Source: Pseudobacter sp051955275 (GTDB lineage: Bacteria > Bacteroidota > Bacteroidia > Chitinophagales > Chitinophagaceae). Taken from it: a stretch of DNA of 64,000 nt. The notes below the pieces were generated by a model. The model did no database searches. It had not been told where the DNA came from and saw only the letters and a program-made list of their open reading frames with translations. Below are positions 52,367 to 63,500 of this stretch, in pieces. The stretch covers positions 1-64,000 of the forward strand of contig NZ_JBQCGW010000171.1 in the NCBI RefSeq assembly GCF_051955275.1, in the 5' to 3' direction. How positions within the stretch are numbered: position 1 is the stretch's first letter; each line of letters opens with the position of its first letter. Both the position numbers and the translations under genes were made by a program.

Positions 52367-54784
52367 ATGACCCCGAATTGTACCCGGCAGAGAAACCCTC
52401 TGAGAGGTTTCCTGTGTATGCTTGTAAGTACGGCAGCTCTTTCATTGATTTTCTCCTCCCGATTGATGGCACAGGTAGCTACTACTACTGTGTTTGCGGG
52501 TGCTGGTGGCACCCCCGACTACTACGTTGACGAAAACAACGATGCACTTACTGCTAAATTCGCCTACCCTGGCGGTATTGCGATGGATGCCGATGGAAAT
52601 CTGTATGTGTCAGATGGCAACAATCGTGTTATCCGCAAGATCACGCCTGACGGTAAAGTAATCCTGGTGGCAGGTGTTCCTAAACAGGCGCATTCAGGCA
52701 GCATACCACCAACTCCTTCCGGACCGGCACTTTCAACGCCCTTGCTCGGGCCTTTCGGACCGATCGCTGTTGCTGGTAACGGTATCGTGTATTTTGCCGG
52801 TACCGGGGACTATCATGGAAAGATCGTGAACGGAAATGTTTCTTATTTCCGTGCGAAGAGCATGACACCTAATACTACACTTGGTAATTCCAGGGCTTTT
52901 AAGATCTATGGCAATACCATGTACCGGGCCTCTGGAGGAATGGTGAGCGTGGTAAACCTGGCCACGGAAGAAGAATACAAACGGTTTACTATTCCAAACA
53001 CCACGGCTGGTTCCAACCACGAAGTTCGTGCACTGGCCGTAGACCCAAGCGGTACCTGGCTGTATGCACTGTCCATCAACGGAACCCTGGCCAGGGTCAA
53101 TCTTCAGACAGATGTGGTGACCGTTCTGGTCTCCATGGCCCAGAGTACGTCTGAAATGTGGATCATTACTGGTGACCTGGCTGCAGATGCATCAGGTAAT
53201 GTATATCTGATGGGCACGCACGACAGAACCATCATCAAATGTGCAGCGGGTACATGGGCCAGGTCAACCGTAACTTCCACTGCTGTTAATGGCGGGGTGA
53301 GCGGAATGGTGATCGCGCCCAATGGCGACTTTTACATATCAGACTACAAACTTCACAGGATTTATCGAACAAGGTGGCTCCAGAATAATGCGAACCTGAG
53401 TGCACTGACCACCAGTACAGGAACCCTGAGCCCTGCATTCGTCAAAACCACCATCTCTTATACCATGTCAGTTCCCAATGACGTGGATAAGATCAGTGTA
53501 ACACCCACCGTAGAGCAGGCGGATGCCACTATAAAGGCCGGGCTTTCCGGCTCACTGGCCAGCCTGGCCAGCGGTACTACCTCTCCGGAATATAATCTGG
53601 CAGTAGGTACGAATACGATCCAGGTAGCCGTAACGGCGCAGAACGGAGCAGTACGTACTTATAGTATAGTTGTCACCAGGATGGGTATACCGCCGCCAAC
53701 CCCTATCAATTTTACTACAACAATGGCAAGGTTAGGCGTGAACCTTACCTGGGAGGCAGCTCCCGGTGCCAACCGGTATAAAATATACCGGGGAACCACC
53801 GCTGAAAACCTGACACTGCTGACTGCAACACCTGTTTCAGGCACCACCTATTCTGATAATACAGCACAGATCGGCACCACTTACTATTATGCTATTGTGG
53901 CCATGGAGGCTGCAGGTGCTGAAAGCCCGCAGGGAACTGCTGTTCCGGGCGCAAGGAATACGCCGCCGGTTGTTTCCAACCTGCAGACAACAGGCTTCTT
54001 CATGGTAGGAAAGCGACTTACAGCTGAATATGATTATTCCGATGTTGAAAACCACGGGAACGTGAGCACCTATCAGTGGTATCGCTCGAATACGGCCACA
54101 GGAACTGGCAAAGCTGCCATCAGCCAGGCTACCAGTAATAGCTATTCGATTACCGCAGCCGATCTTGGTAAATACCTGAGTGTGCGTGTTACACCCAATG
54201 ATGGTATTTCTGCCGGTACTTTCAGGGAAAGCGGACTGATGTTGATACAGGAAGGCGCCCTGCCAGTGAAGCTCGCCGCTTTTACTGCAAAACAGGTGAA
54301 TAGTGGCATCCAGCTGAACTGGCAGACGGCCACCGAGATCAATAGTTCATTCTTCTTGCTCCAGCGCAGCTCCGATGCCAGGAACTGGAAGGAGATCGCC
54401 AAACTAAATGCTGCTGGCGAAAGTAATTCGGTTATTCAATACGGTTATACTGACAGGACCCCTGCTTCCGGGCGCAATTTTTACAGGCTGATGATGGTGG
54501 ACAGGGATGGTTATACAGAGTTCAGTGATATCGTCATCGCAGGCGCAAATGCCGTTCAGAAAGGTATTTCATTGTATCCCGTTCCTGCAGGGAGCTTTAT
54601 CTTTGCAGAAGCCGGCAGCCAGGCAAAAGACCTGATCTTCGTTATTACCGATACTGACGGGAAAGAAGTGAAGAGAGGAAGGTTGATGAAACCTGTAGAG
54701 CAGATCAATATCAATGACCTGAAGAGCGGTGTATATTACTTTAAGGCAGCCAATAATAATGCGATCAAATTTGTAAAGCAATAA
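52367..54784 (+). CDS. Secreted NHL-repeat and cadherin-like protein with T9SS C-terminal signal
   Basis: The protein has 805 residues. The signal peptide ends near residue 35 (SRLMAQ). NHL-type propeller repeats follow, such as PGGIAMDADGNLYVSDGNNR and VIRKITPDGKVILVAG (residues about 65-330). Then come a cadherin-like beta-sandwich domain (LSALTTSTGTLSPAF, residues about 340-440), a fibronectin III-like domain (VNLTWEAAPGANRYKIYRG), another Ig-like segment and a C-terminal T9SS sorting domain with ISLYPVPAGSFIF and INDLKSGVYYFKA, ending KFVKQ. It should be exported and attached to the cell surface. Its ligand is unknown. Confidence 0.9.
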   Translation: MTPNCTRQRNPLRGFLCMLVSTAALSLIFSSRLMAQVATTTVFAGAGGTPDYYVDENNDALTAKFAYPGGIAMDADGNLYVSDGNNRVIRKITPDGKVILVAGVPKQAHSGSIPPTPSGPALSTPLLGPFGPIAVAGNGIVYFAGTGDYHGKIVNGNVSYFRAKSMTPNTTLGNSRAFKIYGNTMYRASGGMVSVVNLATEEEYKRFTIPNTTAGSNHEVRALAVDPSGTWLYALSINGTLARVNLQTDVVTVLVSMAQSTSEMWIITGDLAADASGNVYLMGTHDRTIIKCAAGTWARSTVTSTAVNGGVSGMVIAPNGDFYISDYKLHRIYRTRWLQNNANLSALTTSTGTLSPAFVKTTISYTMSVPNDVDKISVTPTVEQADATIKAGLSGSLASLASGTTSPEYNLAVGTNTIQVAVTAQNGAVRTYSIVVTRMGIPPPTPINFTTTMARLGVNLTWEAAPGANRYKIYRGTTAENLTLLTATPVSGTTYSDNTAQIGTTYYYAIVAMEAAGAESPQGTAVPGARNTPPVVSNLQTTGFFMVGKRLTAEYDYSDVENHGNVSTYQWYRSNTATGTGKAAISQATSNSYSITAADLGKYLSVRVTPNDGISAGTFRESGLMLIQEGALPVKLAAFTAKQVNSGIQLNWQTATEINSSFFLLQRSSDARNWKEIAKLNAAGESNSVIQYGYTDRTPASGRNFYRLMMVDRDGYTEFSDIVIAGANAVQKGISLYPVPAGSFIFAEAGSQAKDLIFVITDTDGKEVKRGRLMKPVEQININDLKSGVYYFKAANNNAIKFVKQ

Positions 54785-54800
54785 ACGCATATACAACTAA

Positions 54801-54845
54801 TGAGAAGGGCAGATACCACTGATGGTGTCTGCCCTTCTCATTTTC
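54801..54845. terminator. Bidirectional terminator with 18-bp stem
   Basis: Bases 54801-54818 pair with 54823-54840 around the loop CTGA, with one G-T pair. ATTTT follows on the plus strand. It separates two convergent genes. Confidence 0.9.
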
Positions 54846-54856
54846 AGGTGAAAATA

Positions 54857-55339
54857 TTATCTCATTTCGATTTTCAATTCAGCATGGATCTTGTTTTCCT
54901 TATTCTGCTTGTCGAAAAATGCTGTTTTCAGAATATAGGTAGCGCCCGTTTCCATGGGCTTGCCCGTATTCAGCGTGGCGGTCAGCCGCGTAGCTTCCTC
55001 CGGCTTGAACCCTTCCGTATTGCCGGCGAATGCATCGGCGATATTCAACATTTCTGTTCCTGCAGTATCTGTGAGCAAAATCTGGCAGCCGGGGTAAACC
55101 CTTCCATTTTTTTCTGTAAAGTTGGATACGCCCGAAGCTACCACCAGCAAGGTAGTGCCCATCGGAATTTTATTACTGGAGAGTTTGTTGCCGTTGCCAT
55201 CCTCAAGCCATGCGTCTTCAACGCGGAAGCCATTGTATTGGGTGGTAAGCCCCGTGCTGAGGTCTTTTTTTACTCCTTTGCTGAAATTACAGGAACAACA
55301 GAAAACGAAAAGCATGGCAATGATGGATAAACGATTCAT
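54857..55339 (-). CDS. Putative lipoprotein of unknown function
   Basis: The protein has 160 residues. The signal peptide MNRLSIIAMLFVFCCSCNF ends in a lipobox Cys. The mature part is beta-rich (GTTLLVVASGVSNFTEKNGR, CQILLTDTAGTEML) and might be a small Ig-like fold; I do not recognise a family. It is convergent with the T9SS cargo gene and divergent from the OmpA gene, with no hint of function. Confidence 0.75.
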   Translation of the reverse strand: MNRLSIIAMLFVFCCSCNFSKGVKKDLSTGLTTQYNGFRVEDAWLEDGNGNKLSSNKIPMGTTLLVVASGVSNFTEKNGRVYPGCQILLTDTAGTEMLNIADAFAGNTEGFKPEEATRLTATLNTGKPMETGATYILKTAFFDKQNKENKIHAELKIEMR

Positions 55340-55520
55340 GTTGGTATTTTTTTGATTGAAGTTGTGTGGCGGGGAGGTGTATAAAAATAATGATTTTAGG
55401 GGTTGATTTTGTATTGTTTCTTAAATAAACAGGGGATTGCAGCGCCTGAAACTGCCTTTCAGCGCTTATTGCTTGGATTCACCAGTCTCATTTTGTAGTT
55501 TGTTCTCAAAATCCGGTATC

Positions 55521-57128
55521 TTGAAAAAACTACTCTCACTCCTGGGGCTATGCGCCTCTGTGTCCCTTGCCAGCGGTCAGACGCCGTCTGACACTTCCGG
55601 GAAGCTGATCCAGCAAAAAGAGAATATAATTACTGCCAGTACCATCATCAAGGTGGAGAACCTTGGCCTGAATATAAACAGCAATCTTGCGGAGCTGCGG
55701 CCCACCGTTTCTGCTGATGGAAAGCATCTTTTCTTCATCTGCCAGAACCATCCTGCCAATACAAAGTATGATGCCATTCCCAATTCACAGGATATCTGGT
55801 ATGCGGAAAAGGACAGCACCGGCAAATGGAGCGAGGCCCGCCACCTGGGCCCACCTCTCAATACCATGCACTATAACGCTGTGTACTGGATCTCCCCTGA
55901 CAATAACCGGATCCTGATCCGCGGCGCTTTCATGAATGGCGCTTACAATGGAAAAGGAGTGAGCCTTTGCAAGAGACAGGCAAATGGCAGATGGAGTGAA
56001 CCACAGATGCTCTATATCCGCAATTACGAGAAATACGACAGAGGACCTCAATCCGGTGCTACCATGGCTCCTGACGGCAGAACCCTTCTCCTGTATATAG
56101 CCCCTGAAAAAGGAAATCCGAATAATGATATTTATGTGTGCTTTCTGCAGGATGATGGCAGCTGGAGCGAACCAAAGTCCCTGGGCAAAGTGATCAATCT
56201 GCCCGATTATGATGAGATGACGCCTTATGTTGCCGCAGATGGCATCACCATGTATTTCAGCAGTAACCGGCCCGGTGGGTTAGGAGACAATGATATCTGG
56301 ATGAGTAAGCGCCTGGATAAGACCTGGCAGAAGTGGAGCGTTCCGGTAAATCTGGGAACTCCTATCAATACACCCGACTGGGATGCTTTCTTTACACTGG
56401 ATGCCGGTGGTGAATATGCTTATCTCACTACCAGTCTTGAAACCTATGGTGAAACCGATATCGTGCAGGTAAAACTGCTGGAACGTGAGAAACCGGACCC
56501 CGTGGTACTGGTGAGCGGCAATGTATACAATGCTAAAACAAAGCAGCCCCTGAGTGCTTCGCTGCTGTATGAAACCCTGCCTGATGGCGCATTGGCCGGC
56601 AGTGGTGTTTCCGCGCCGGCAGATGGTGCGTTCAATATCGTATTGCCCTATGATAAGAACTACAGCATCCGCGCAACCGCCGATCATTTCTTTGCCATCT
56701 CGGAAAATCTGAACCTGGACTCTTTGGTGAAAGAAGGTTACAAAGTGATCCACAAAGATCTTTACCTGGTGCCTATCGAGATCGGGCAGGTAGTACGGTT
56801 GAACAATGTATTCTTCGATTTTGATAAATGGGACCTGAGACCGGAGTCCTATGTGGAGTTAAACCATGTAGTGAAATTATTGAAAGAGAATCCTGCTATA
56901 GAAATTGAAATGAGTGCGCATACAGACAGCAAAGGTTCGGATGAATATAATTACAAGCTGAGTGATAACCGTGCAAGATCAGTAAGGGAGTATATCATCT
57001 CTCAAGGTATTGCTGAAGCAAGGATCATCTCACAGGGTTATGGCGAAACCAAACCTGTTGCCACCAATGAAACAGATGATGGAAGGCAGTTGAACAGGAG
57101 GGTGGAATTCAAGATACTGAAGAACTGA
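55521..57128 (+). CDS. OmpA-family protein with PD40-type propeller
   Basis: The protein has about 535 residues. The start is taken as a TTG at 55521, giving the signal peptide MKKLLSLLGLCASVSLASGQ; a TTG at 55437 is also in frame but would put 28 odd residues before it. Residues about 45-330 form a WD40/PD40-like propeller (RPTVSADGKHLFFI, YFSSNRPGGLGDNDIWMS). A carboxypeptidase-regulatory-like domain follows (VSGNVYNAKTKQPLSASL, near 340-420) and the C-terminal OmpA domain binds peptidoglycan (NNVFFDFDKWDLRPES, then AHTDSKGSDEYN and LSDNRARSVREYI). The layout resembles PorE-like proteins of Bacteroidota, but the N-terminal TPR of PorE is not visible. Confidence 0.88.
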   Translation: MKKLLSLLGLCASVSLASGQTPSDTSGKLIQQKENIITASTIIKVENLGLNINSNLAELRPTVSADGKHLFFICQNHPANTKYDAIPNSQDIWYAEKDSTGKWSEARHLGPPLNTMHYNAVYWISPDNNRILIRGAFMNGAYNGKGVSLCKRQANGRWSEPQMLYIRNYEKYDRGPQSGATMAPDGRTLLLYIAPEKGNPNNDIYVCFLQDDGSWSEPKSLGKVINLPDYDEMTPYVAADGITMYFSSNRPGGLGDNDIWMSKRLDKTWQKWSVPVNLGTPINTPDWDAFFTLDAGGEYAYLTTSLETYGETDIVQVKLLEREKPDPVVLVSGNVYNAKTKQPLSASLLYETLPDGALAGSGVSAPADGAFNIVLPYDKNYSIRATADHFFAISENLNLDSLVKEGYKVIHKDLYLVPIEIGQVVRLNNVFFDFDKWDLRPESYVELNHVVKLLKENPAIEIEMSAHTDSKGSDEYNYKLSDNRARSVREYIISQGIAEARIISQGYGETKPVATNETDDGRQLNRRVEFKILKN

Positions 57129-57138
57129 TCCGGGTCGA

Positions 57139-57606
57139 TTAATTTTCACCACTTTCATATCCCATATCCGGCGGCAGTCCTTTCTGGTCTGCTGCTGTGG
57201 TAGCCAGAATATCGCACCGGTTATTGTAGGGATTATCCGCATGGCCTTTTACCCAGATGAATTTTATGTTATGAGGTCTGGCCAGTGCGTCGTAACGCAT
57301 CCAGAGATCTTTGTTCTTTTTGCCGCCTTTGAAACCGGTGCGGATCCAGTTTCGGAGCCAGCCTTCCTGAACGGCTTTTACCACATATTGGGAGTCGGAG
57401 TAAATGGTGATGGTAAGGCCTGGTCTGTTGAGGGCTTCCAGTGCAGCGATCACGGCCATCAGTTCCATTCTGTTATTGGTGGTCTTTCTGAAGCCTGCAG
57501 ATAATTCCTTTGCTTTCCCTCCCCACATGAGAATGGCGCCATAGCCACCGGGGCCTGGGTTTCCACGGGATGAGCCATCAGTATAAACGATCAGTTCTTT
57601 CGACAT
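57139..57606 (-). CDS. rnhA: Ribonuclease HI
   Basis: The protein has about 155 residues, starting MSKELIVYTDGSSRGN at 57606; an ATG at 57660 would add 18 residues with no counterpart in RNase HI. The active-site carboxylates are in VYTDGSSRGNPGPGGYG, NRMELMAVIAAL, YSDSQYVV and GHADNPYNNRCD. It cuts the RNA strand of RNA-DNA hybrids. The gene is convergent with the OmpA gene, 10 bases away. A minus-strand TACATTTG box lies at 57693-57686, and the tail of the acyl-CoA carboxylase gene lies just upstream. Confidence 0.95.
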   Translation of the reverse strand: MSKELIVYTDGSSRGNPGPGGYGAILMWGGKAKELSAGFRKTTNNRMELMAVIAALEALNRPGLTITIYSDSQYVVKAVQEGWLRNWIRTGFKGGKKNKDLWMRYDALARPHNIKFIWVKGHADNPYNNRCDILATTAADQKGLPPDMGYESGEN

Positions 57607-57698
57607 AATAATTACTTCCGTCAGTCTTTGAATAGCCGGATCTGCCGGTAAAATAATCAACAGATCCGGTTATTTCGAATGGCGGCAAATGTAATCAA

Positions 57699-59330
57699 TT
57701 AAACCTGTATCACTCCTGTTTTGAATGGATCGATATTTGGATTGTTATTGGCTGCTGCAATGCCTTCAGCCAGCACGCGCCTGGTATTCAGCGGATCGAT
57801 GATATCGTCTACCATCAACCTGGCAGCGGCGTAGTAAGCGGAGCTCTGTTCTTCATAACGCTCGCGGATCTTCTCCAGCAACGCTTTTTCTTCATCCGGT
57901 GTGAGCTCTTTGCCTTTTGATTTCAGGCTGTTGATCTGGCTCTGCAGTACTGTTTTGGCAGCCTGTTCTCCACCCATTGCGGCGAGTCTTGCATATGGCC
58001 AGGCATAGATCTGGCGTGGATCGTATGCTTTTCCGCACATGGCGTAATTGCCTGCGCCGTATGAGTTGCCGATATATACAGTGAATTTGGGGACCACTGA
58101 GTTAGCTACTGCATTCACCATTTTTGCTCCGTCTTTGATGATACCGGCATGTTCACTTCTGCTGCCAACCATGAAGCCGGTCACATCCTGCAGGAAAATG
58201 AGCGGGATCCTTTTCTGGTTGCAGTTCATCACAAATCGGGCCACCTTATCGGCACTGTCGTTATAGATCACGCCGCCCATCTGCATTTCTCCTTTGTGGT
58301 TTTTTACCATTTTGCGCTGATTGGCCACAATGCCAACTGCCCAGCCGTCAATGCGCGCATACCCGGTGAGGATAGTTTTGCCATAATCTTCTTTGAACTG
58401 TTCGAATGCTGAATTGTCCACGATCCTTTCAATGATATCGAGCATATCATATGGCTTGGTGGCGTCAGCCGGCATGATGCCGTACAGTTCGTTCGGATCT
58501 TTTTTAGGAGGGGCGGGAGCGATACGGTCGAAGCCCGCTTTGGGTGTATGTCCCAGTTTGCTGATCAGGCTTTTGATATAATCGAGACATTCTTCTTCTG
58601 ATGCGAAGCGGTAATCCGCATTGCCGCTGATGGCGGTATGTGTAACGGAGCCACCGAGGGTGAGGATATCGATATCTTCTCCGATGGCCGCTTTTACCAG
58701 GTATGGACCTGCCAGGGCGATGGATGAATTATTGTCCACCATCAGCACCTCGTCGCTCATGAGTGGGAGATAGGCTCCGCCTGCCACGCAGGATCCCATC
58801 ACTGCGGCGATCTGCGTGATGCCCATGGCGCTCATCTTTGCGTTGTTGCGGAAGATGCGGCCGAAATGTTCTTTATCGGGAAAGATCTCCGATTGCATCG
58901 GCAGGTAAACCCCGGCACTGTCTACCAGGTAGATGATGGGCAGGTTGTTTTCCATGGAGATTTCCTGCATGCGCAGGTTCTTCTTTCCGGTGATAGGGAA
59001 CCAGGCGCCAGCCTTTACGGTCTGGTCGTTGGCTACGATCACGCATTGGCGGCCGCTTACATAACCAATACCGGCAACGGTGCCGCCGGAGGGGCATCCG
59101 CCTTCCTCTTTGTACATTTCCCATCCGCAAAGGGCTCCGATCTCGGTGAAGGGTGTGTCCGCATCACGCAGATACTCGATCCTTTCGCGGGCGGTCAGTT
59201 TTTTTCTTTCGTGTTGCTTTTCAATGGCTTTCTTCCCTCCGCCAAGGGAAACCTGCTCCCAGCGCTGCCTGAGCTGACTTACCGCCAGCTTCATAGCATC
59301 TTCGTTTTTGTTGAATTCCAGGTTCATCAT
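57699..59330 (-). CDS. Acyl-CoA carboxylase carboxyltransferase (beta) subunit
   Basis: The protein has 543 residues with two crotonase-like halves. The first shows KLTARERIEYLRDADTPF, GTVAGIGYVSGRQCVIVAND, YLVDSAGVYLPMQ and VMGSCVAGGAYLPLMSDE. The second shows RIDGWAVGIVANQ, RIPLIFLQDVTGFMVG and GNSYGAGNYAMCGKAY. It transfers CO2 from carboxybiotin to an acyl-CoA, in the family of propionyl- and methylcrotonyl-CoA carboxylases. I lean toward a methylcrotonyl type, but the substrate cannot be fixed. No biotin-carrier or carboxylase alpha gene is adjacent. Confidence 0.93.
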   Translation of the reverse strand: MMNLEFNKNEDAMKLAVSQLRQRWEQVSLGGGKKAIEKQHERKKLTARERIEYLRDADTPFTEIGALCGWEMYKEEGGCPSGGTVAGIGYVSGRQCVIVANDQTVKAGAWFPITGKKNLRMQEISMENNLPIIYLVDSAGVYLPMQSEIFPDKEHFGRIFRNNAKMSAMGITQIAAVMGSCVAGGAYLPLMSDEVLMVDNNSSIALAGPYLVKAAIGEDIDILTLGGSVTHTAISGNADYRFASEEECLDYIKSLISKLGHTPKAGFDRIAPAPPKKDPNELYGIMPADATKPYDMLDIIERIVDNSAFEQFKEDYGKTILTGYARIDGWAVGIVANQRKMVKNHKGEMQMGGVIYNDSADKVARFVMNCNQKRIPLIFLQDVTGFMVGSRSEHAGIIKDGAKMVNAVANSVVPKFTVYIGNSYGAGNYAMCGKAYDPRQIYAWPYARLAAMGGEQAAKTVLQSQINSLKSKGKELTPDEEKALLEKIRERYEEQSSAYYAAARLMVDDIIDPLNTRRVLAEGIAAANNNPNIDPFKTGVIQV

Positions 59331-59450
59331 ATATCAATCGTTAATTAGAGAGGGGGAATAATATATTGCAAAATAAGGCATATTAACCAGAGCTGGAATA
59401 CCGTTTTCCGGTAACTGTTTATGTCAATTTTGTTCCTATTTTTAAGGGGT

Positions 59451-60530
59451 ATGTTCACCCGAAATAAAGCCCTTTTTACATTCATTCTGCTGGCGATTGT
59501 CATTAAGATCTTTTCCCTGTTCCCGGAAGCGGTGGAGCGATATTATTCCAATGGCATATATCCCGTGATCGGTAAGGTGCAGCGCGCCCTGTTCGGCTGG
59601 ATCCCTTTCAGCGTGGGAGATATCTTCTATGCCGTGCTGGTATTGCTTTTACTGAATAAACTGGTGGTGCTGGTGAGAAAGTTGAGGAGGAAGGAAACAC
59701 ATAGGGGGTACTGGCTGGCCGGCCTGAAGCAATTCATATGGGTGGTAGTACTGGTCTATGTTTTCTTCAACGGCCTCTGGGCGCTCAATTATAACCGCCT
59801 GGGGATTGCAAAGCAACTGAATCTGCAGGTGAGCACCTATACACAGGAAGAACTGGTGGCAGTGATGGAAACCATTACAGAAAGACTGGAAACCCTGGAT
59901 AGCTCTTCTTTGCTCACCCGGAATGATATCGGTAAAAAGAAATTGCTTTTCAGCAATGCCGTGAAGGCGTATGATTCACTGGCAGTTCATAATCAGAACT
60001 TCGATTATTCATTCAGGTCAGTGAAGCCTTCGATCTATAGTTATTTAGGCAATTACCTGGGCTTTACCGGGTATTACAATCCTTTTTCGGGAGAAGCGCA
60101 GGTTAATACTACGGTGCCATTGTTTATCCAGCCATTTACTGCCTGTCATGAAATAGGCCACCAGCTTGGTTATGCGAAAGAAAACGAAGCGAATTTCGCG
60201 GGTTACCTGGCTGCAAAGCATTCTTCGGATGCGGCTTTCCGTTATTCTGTATATTTTGATCTGTATACTTATAGCTGGTACTACTTATACAATATCGACT
60301 CTGCAAAAGCGAAGCAGTTCAGTGCGCGGTTACCGGTGATTGTGAAGAATGATTATAAGGAATTGAAAGAATTCAACCGGAAACATCGCAACCCGGTGGA
60401 GCGGGTGATAGATAAGTTGTATGGAGAGTATTTGAAGGCGAATCAACAGCCTTCTGGCAAACTGGCTTATAATGAGGTGATCGCGTGGCTGGTGGCTTAT
60501 TACAAGAAGAATGGGAAGGACGCTATTTAG
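59451..60530 (+). CDS. DUF3810 membrane protein with zincin motif
   Basis: The protein has about 359 residues. The ATG at 59451 follows AAGGGG; an ATG 30 bases upstream is also in frame. Three membrane helices are followed by a soluble part with HEIGHQLGYAKENEANFAGY near residue 235, the HExxH zinc-metalloprotease signature with a downstream Glu. This is the DUF3810 family, whose substrate is unknown. The gene is followed 58 bases later by the NACHT-like gene on the same strand, but its codon use and composition are like the rest of the genome. Confidence 0.88.
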   Translation: MFTRNKALFTFILLAIVIKIFSLFPEAVERYYSNGIYPVIGKVQRALFGWIPFSVGDIFYAVLVLLLLNKLVVLVRKLRRKETHRGYWLAGLKQFIWVVVLVYVFFNGLWALNYNRLGIAKQLNLQVSTYTQEELVAVMETITERLETLDSSSLLTRNDIGKKKLLFSNAVKAYDSLAVHNQNFDYSFRSVKPSIYSYLGNYLGFTGYYNPFSGEAQVNTTVPLFIQPFTACHEIGHQLGYAKENEANFAGYLAAKHSSDAAFRYSVYFDLYTYSWYYLYNIDSAKAKQFSARLPVIVKNDYKELKEFNRKHRNPVERVIDKLYGEYLKANQQPSGKLAYNEVIAWLVAYYKKNGKDAI

Positions 60531-60588
60531 CTTCAATATTTAATCCGATGCCCTATTCACTTATTCATTGAATGATTACTCCTCCAAT

Positions 60589-63500
60589 ATGAAAAAAAAG
60601 ACTGCAGAACATTTGAAAGACAATACTCCTTCTTTTATTGGAGTACTAGGAGATTATCTGAAAACCTTATTCAGTTTTGAAGGGAAGAAGGACCTGATAG
60701 ATAATGCCTCCGGTTCATTAGGATTGCTTGTAAAACTGCTGGGTAAACCTGCCATAGATAATCATTTCGAGAAAGTTAAGGATAAGATGCTGGATGAGTA
60801 TGGCTTCCATACATACATTCAATCTGCTTTCAGGCAAGCTGCCAGGTCTGTGCAATACCTGAAAGATTCAATGGTGGAGGATAAACCGTTGCAGGAAAGA
60901 TTGATAGGGTTGCAGAAGGATTTCAATTTGCGGATACAGGAGTTGGAAAAGAAATTCACTTTATCAGTCTTTCAACCGAGATACCACCCGGCGATACAGA
61001 TGATCAGGGAAATTGTGACAGATGCACTGATTGCTATGGAGCTGGATCAGGTGATGGTGAATGATTTCAGGAAACATTACAATGATGGGATTGAAGCTAC
61101 TATTGCCGAAGTTTTCGGAGATAATTACGTGGCGCATAAGGAAAAGATAAAAAAGTATCTTTTTCAGGAAAACGAAACGAAGTTGTTGCTGGATATAATA
61201 GATAACAAAAAGATCGGGTTTGCAGAGAATGAGGATTTGAAATATGAAGAAACTTATGGGTATTGGTCTCCGCTGGGAAGTGGTTTTAAAAGAGAAAATA
61301 GAGTAGATGAGTTTGGTTTTTTTTATGTTAGCCTGGATGAAGATGGAAATGAGAGGCAGGAGCCAGAATTGAAAAAAGTAGAAGCTCTAATTGATGAGTA
61401 TTTTTCTGTAGATCCGGATAATCATGTTGATAAAATTCTTTTTTTGATTGCTGATTTCGGGAAAGGGAAGTCTGTTTTTTTAAAAAAATATGCAGCTCAA
61501 CTAGCTCAGTCTTATCTGAATACTGGAGATGGTTTGTTCCCGGTTTATTTTAATTTAAGGTCTTTTGCTAACTATAGGAGCGATACGCCAAACGGAGTGT
61601 TGGAAGATTTTTTGCTTACCAAATATGCGATAAGAATCAACTCTGATTATTTTAAACAGAAACGTTTCATGTTTCTCGTGGACTCTTTAGATGAAAGTTG
61701 CGACCTGACAAAAAGTGAGATTGAAAAAGTTATTAGTTCGGTAAAAAGGATCCAGAATCTTGATAAAGCTATCATTCGCAATAATAGGATCATTATCACT
61801 TCCAGGCCTTTCGATGATGTTTTAATTAATCAGGTGTATGCCAATAAGCCTTATGAGATAGTGCATGATAAAGTACGAAATAGTTATTTTGTGGCATTGT
61901 TCGGGTTTCAAAAGGAACAGTTTAATGATTGGATTAATTGTAGTCTGCTTAGTTATGCAACGACCGCAAATATAATCGATGATTCAAGTTTTGTTAGTAG
62001 TATATTGAATAGGATAAAAAATGAGCAAAATCCAGATGTATATGAGGTTTTACATAGTTCCGGTACTCTTAGTGAAAGTGAACTGCAAAGGCCCATATTT
62101 GCTTATATGATCTATCAATTGATCTTAAATAACATTGCAATAAATAGTATAGGAAAGGTTGGGATTTATTTGTCATTTCTAAACCTTCTTACAAAAGAGG
62201 CGAAATATGTAGATGATCCTGGTTATAAGAATAAGTTGCAGGACCAATTCGAAGCAAGGAACGTTTTGCATCATATTGCTGCTTTATGGGTTTACGAGAG
62301 AGAGAAAGGGAAGCAAGGGGTATTAAAGAAGGCAGATATTTGCCGGCTCATTGGAGGGTTTACCACCATCGAAAGTGATATAGAGGTTTTTGATGAATAT
62401 CGCAGGAAAGGGTTTAGTGATATTCAGTTTCTTTCTCATTCATATTTTGGTGAAAATGATAACAGACTGCATTTTCAGCATCAGTCTTTTGCTGAAATAC
62501 TACTGGCGGAGTATTATCTTAAGGTTTTTATTTGCTGCGCATTAGATCGTTCTCTGAACTTGAGCTTCGTTATTTCTATGTTGAAGATAGGAAGCCCAAC
62601 AGAACAATGCATTGAATTCTTTGTGGAACTATTGTTGTTGTTGAAGGAGACCGTAGGTGAAAGCCCTTCACCGGAAGTAATAGAGAAAAGAAAACTCCTG
62701 ACTCCGTTGTTGGCATCGATATCGATTGATGCATGTAATCGGCAACTCAACTCCCAGGCACTATATTATAAATGGTATGAGCTGGGGAAAATAAACTCGA
62801 ATACACGTGATATTCCTCAGCAGTTGTTATTGAATTGGGTGATTGATCAACATGTTATTGATTCGATGGTTGATTTGTGCTTTATGATTGTTTCTAATAA
62901 TGATAAGTATGTTTTGTCGCGATCAACGCAATTTACTCCTCTTATCAAAGAGGAAGTGACTATGCTTCATGAACAGCATTACAGTAATTCGATATGCATG
63001 GAAAAGCATCTGGCATTAATAGCAGGCAATAGATTGTTTAATACCAGAGAAGAATTTTTTGTAAGAAAATTCAGCTCTGATACAATTGTTGACTTGTTGA
63101 GAAGTGTTAATAAAAGCTGGTTAAAAAAGGAGTTCAAAGGGATAAAGATAGATGGTCAAAAGCATTCCGACTCCTGGATTTCTCAACGTGTCGCTGGAAA
63201 TCTTGTGTTGAATGGGTTCGACTTCTCTGATGCGATATTTGATTTTGTCAATTTTTTGGATTGCGATTTTCGGCATTGCTTGTTCGATAATGCTTCACTT
63301 CAAAATGTTATTTTTGAACATTGCAGATTTTTTGATAATGATTTTGGTAAATCAAAATTTTATGGTAACGTAGATGTTTCTTCTGTCTTTTTTCTGCGTT
63401 TTGGTCAACTGCCACCAGCGATAAGCCTGGGTTTACGTAGTGTTGACCCGTCTTTTGAATTAATATTGCTTATTAATAATCAGGATGCTGTAGATGATTT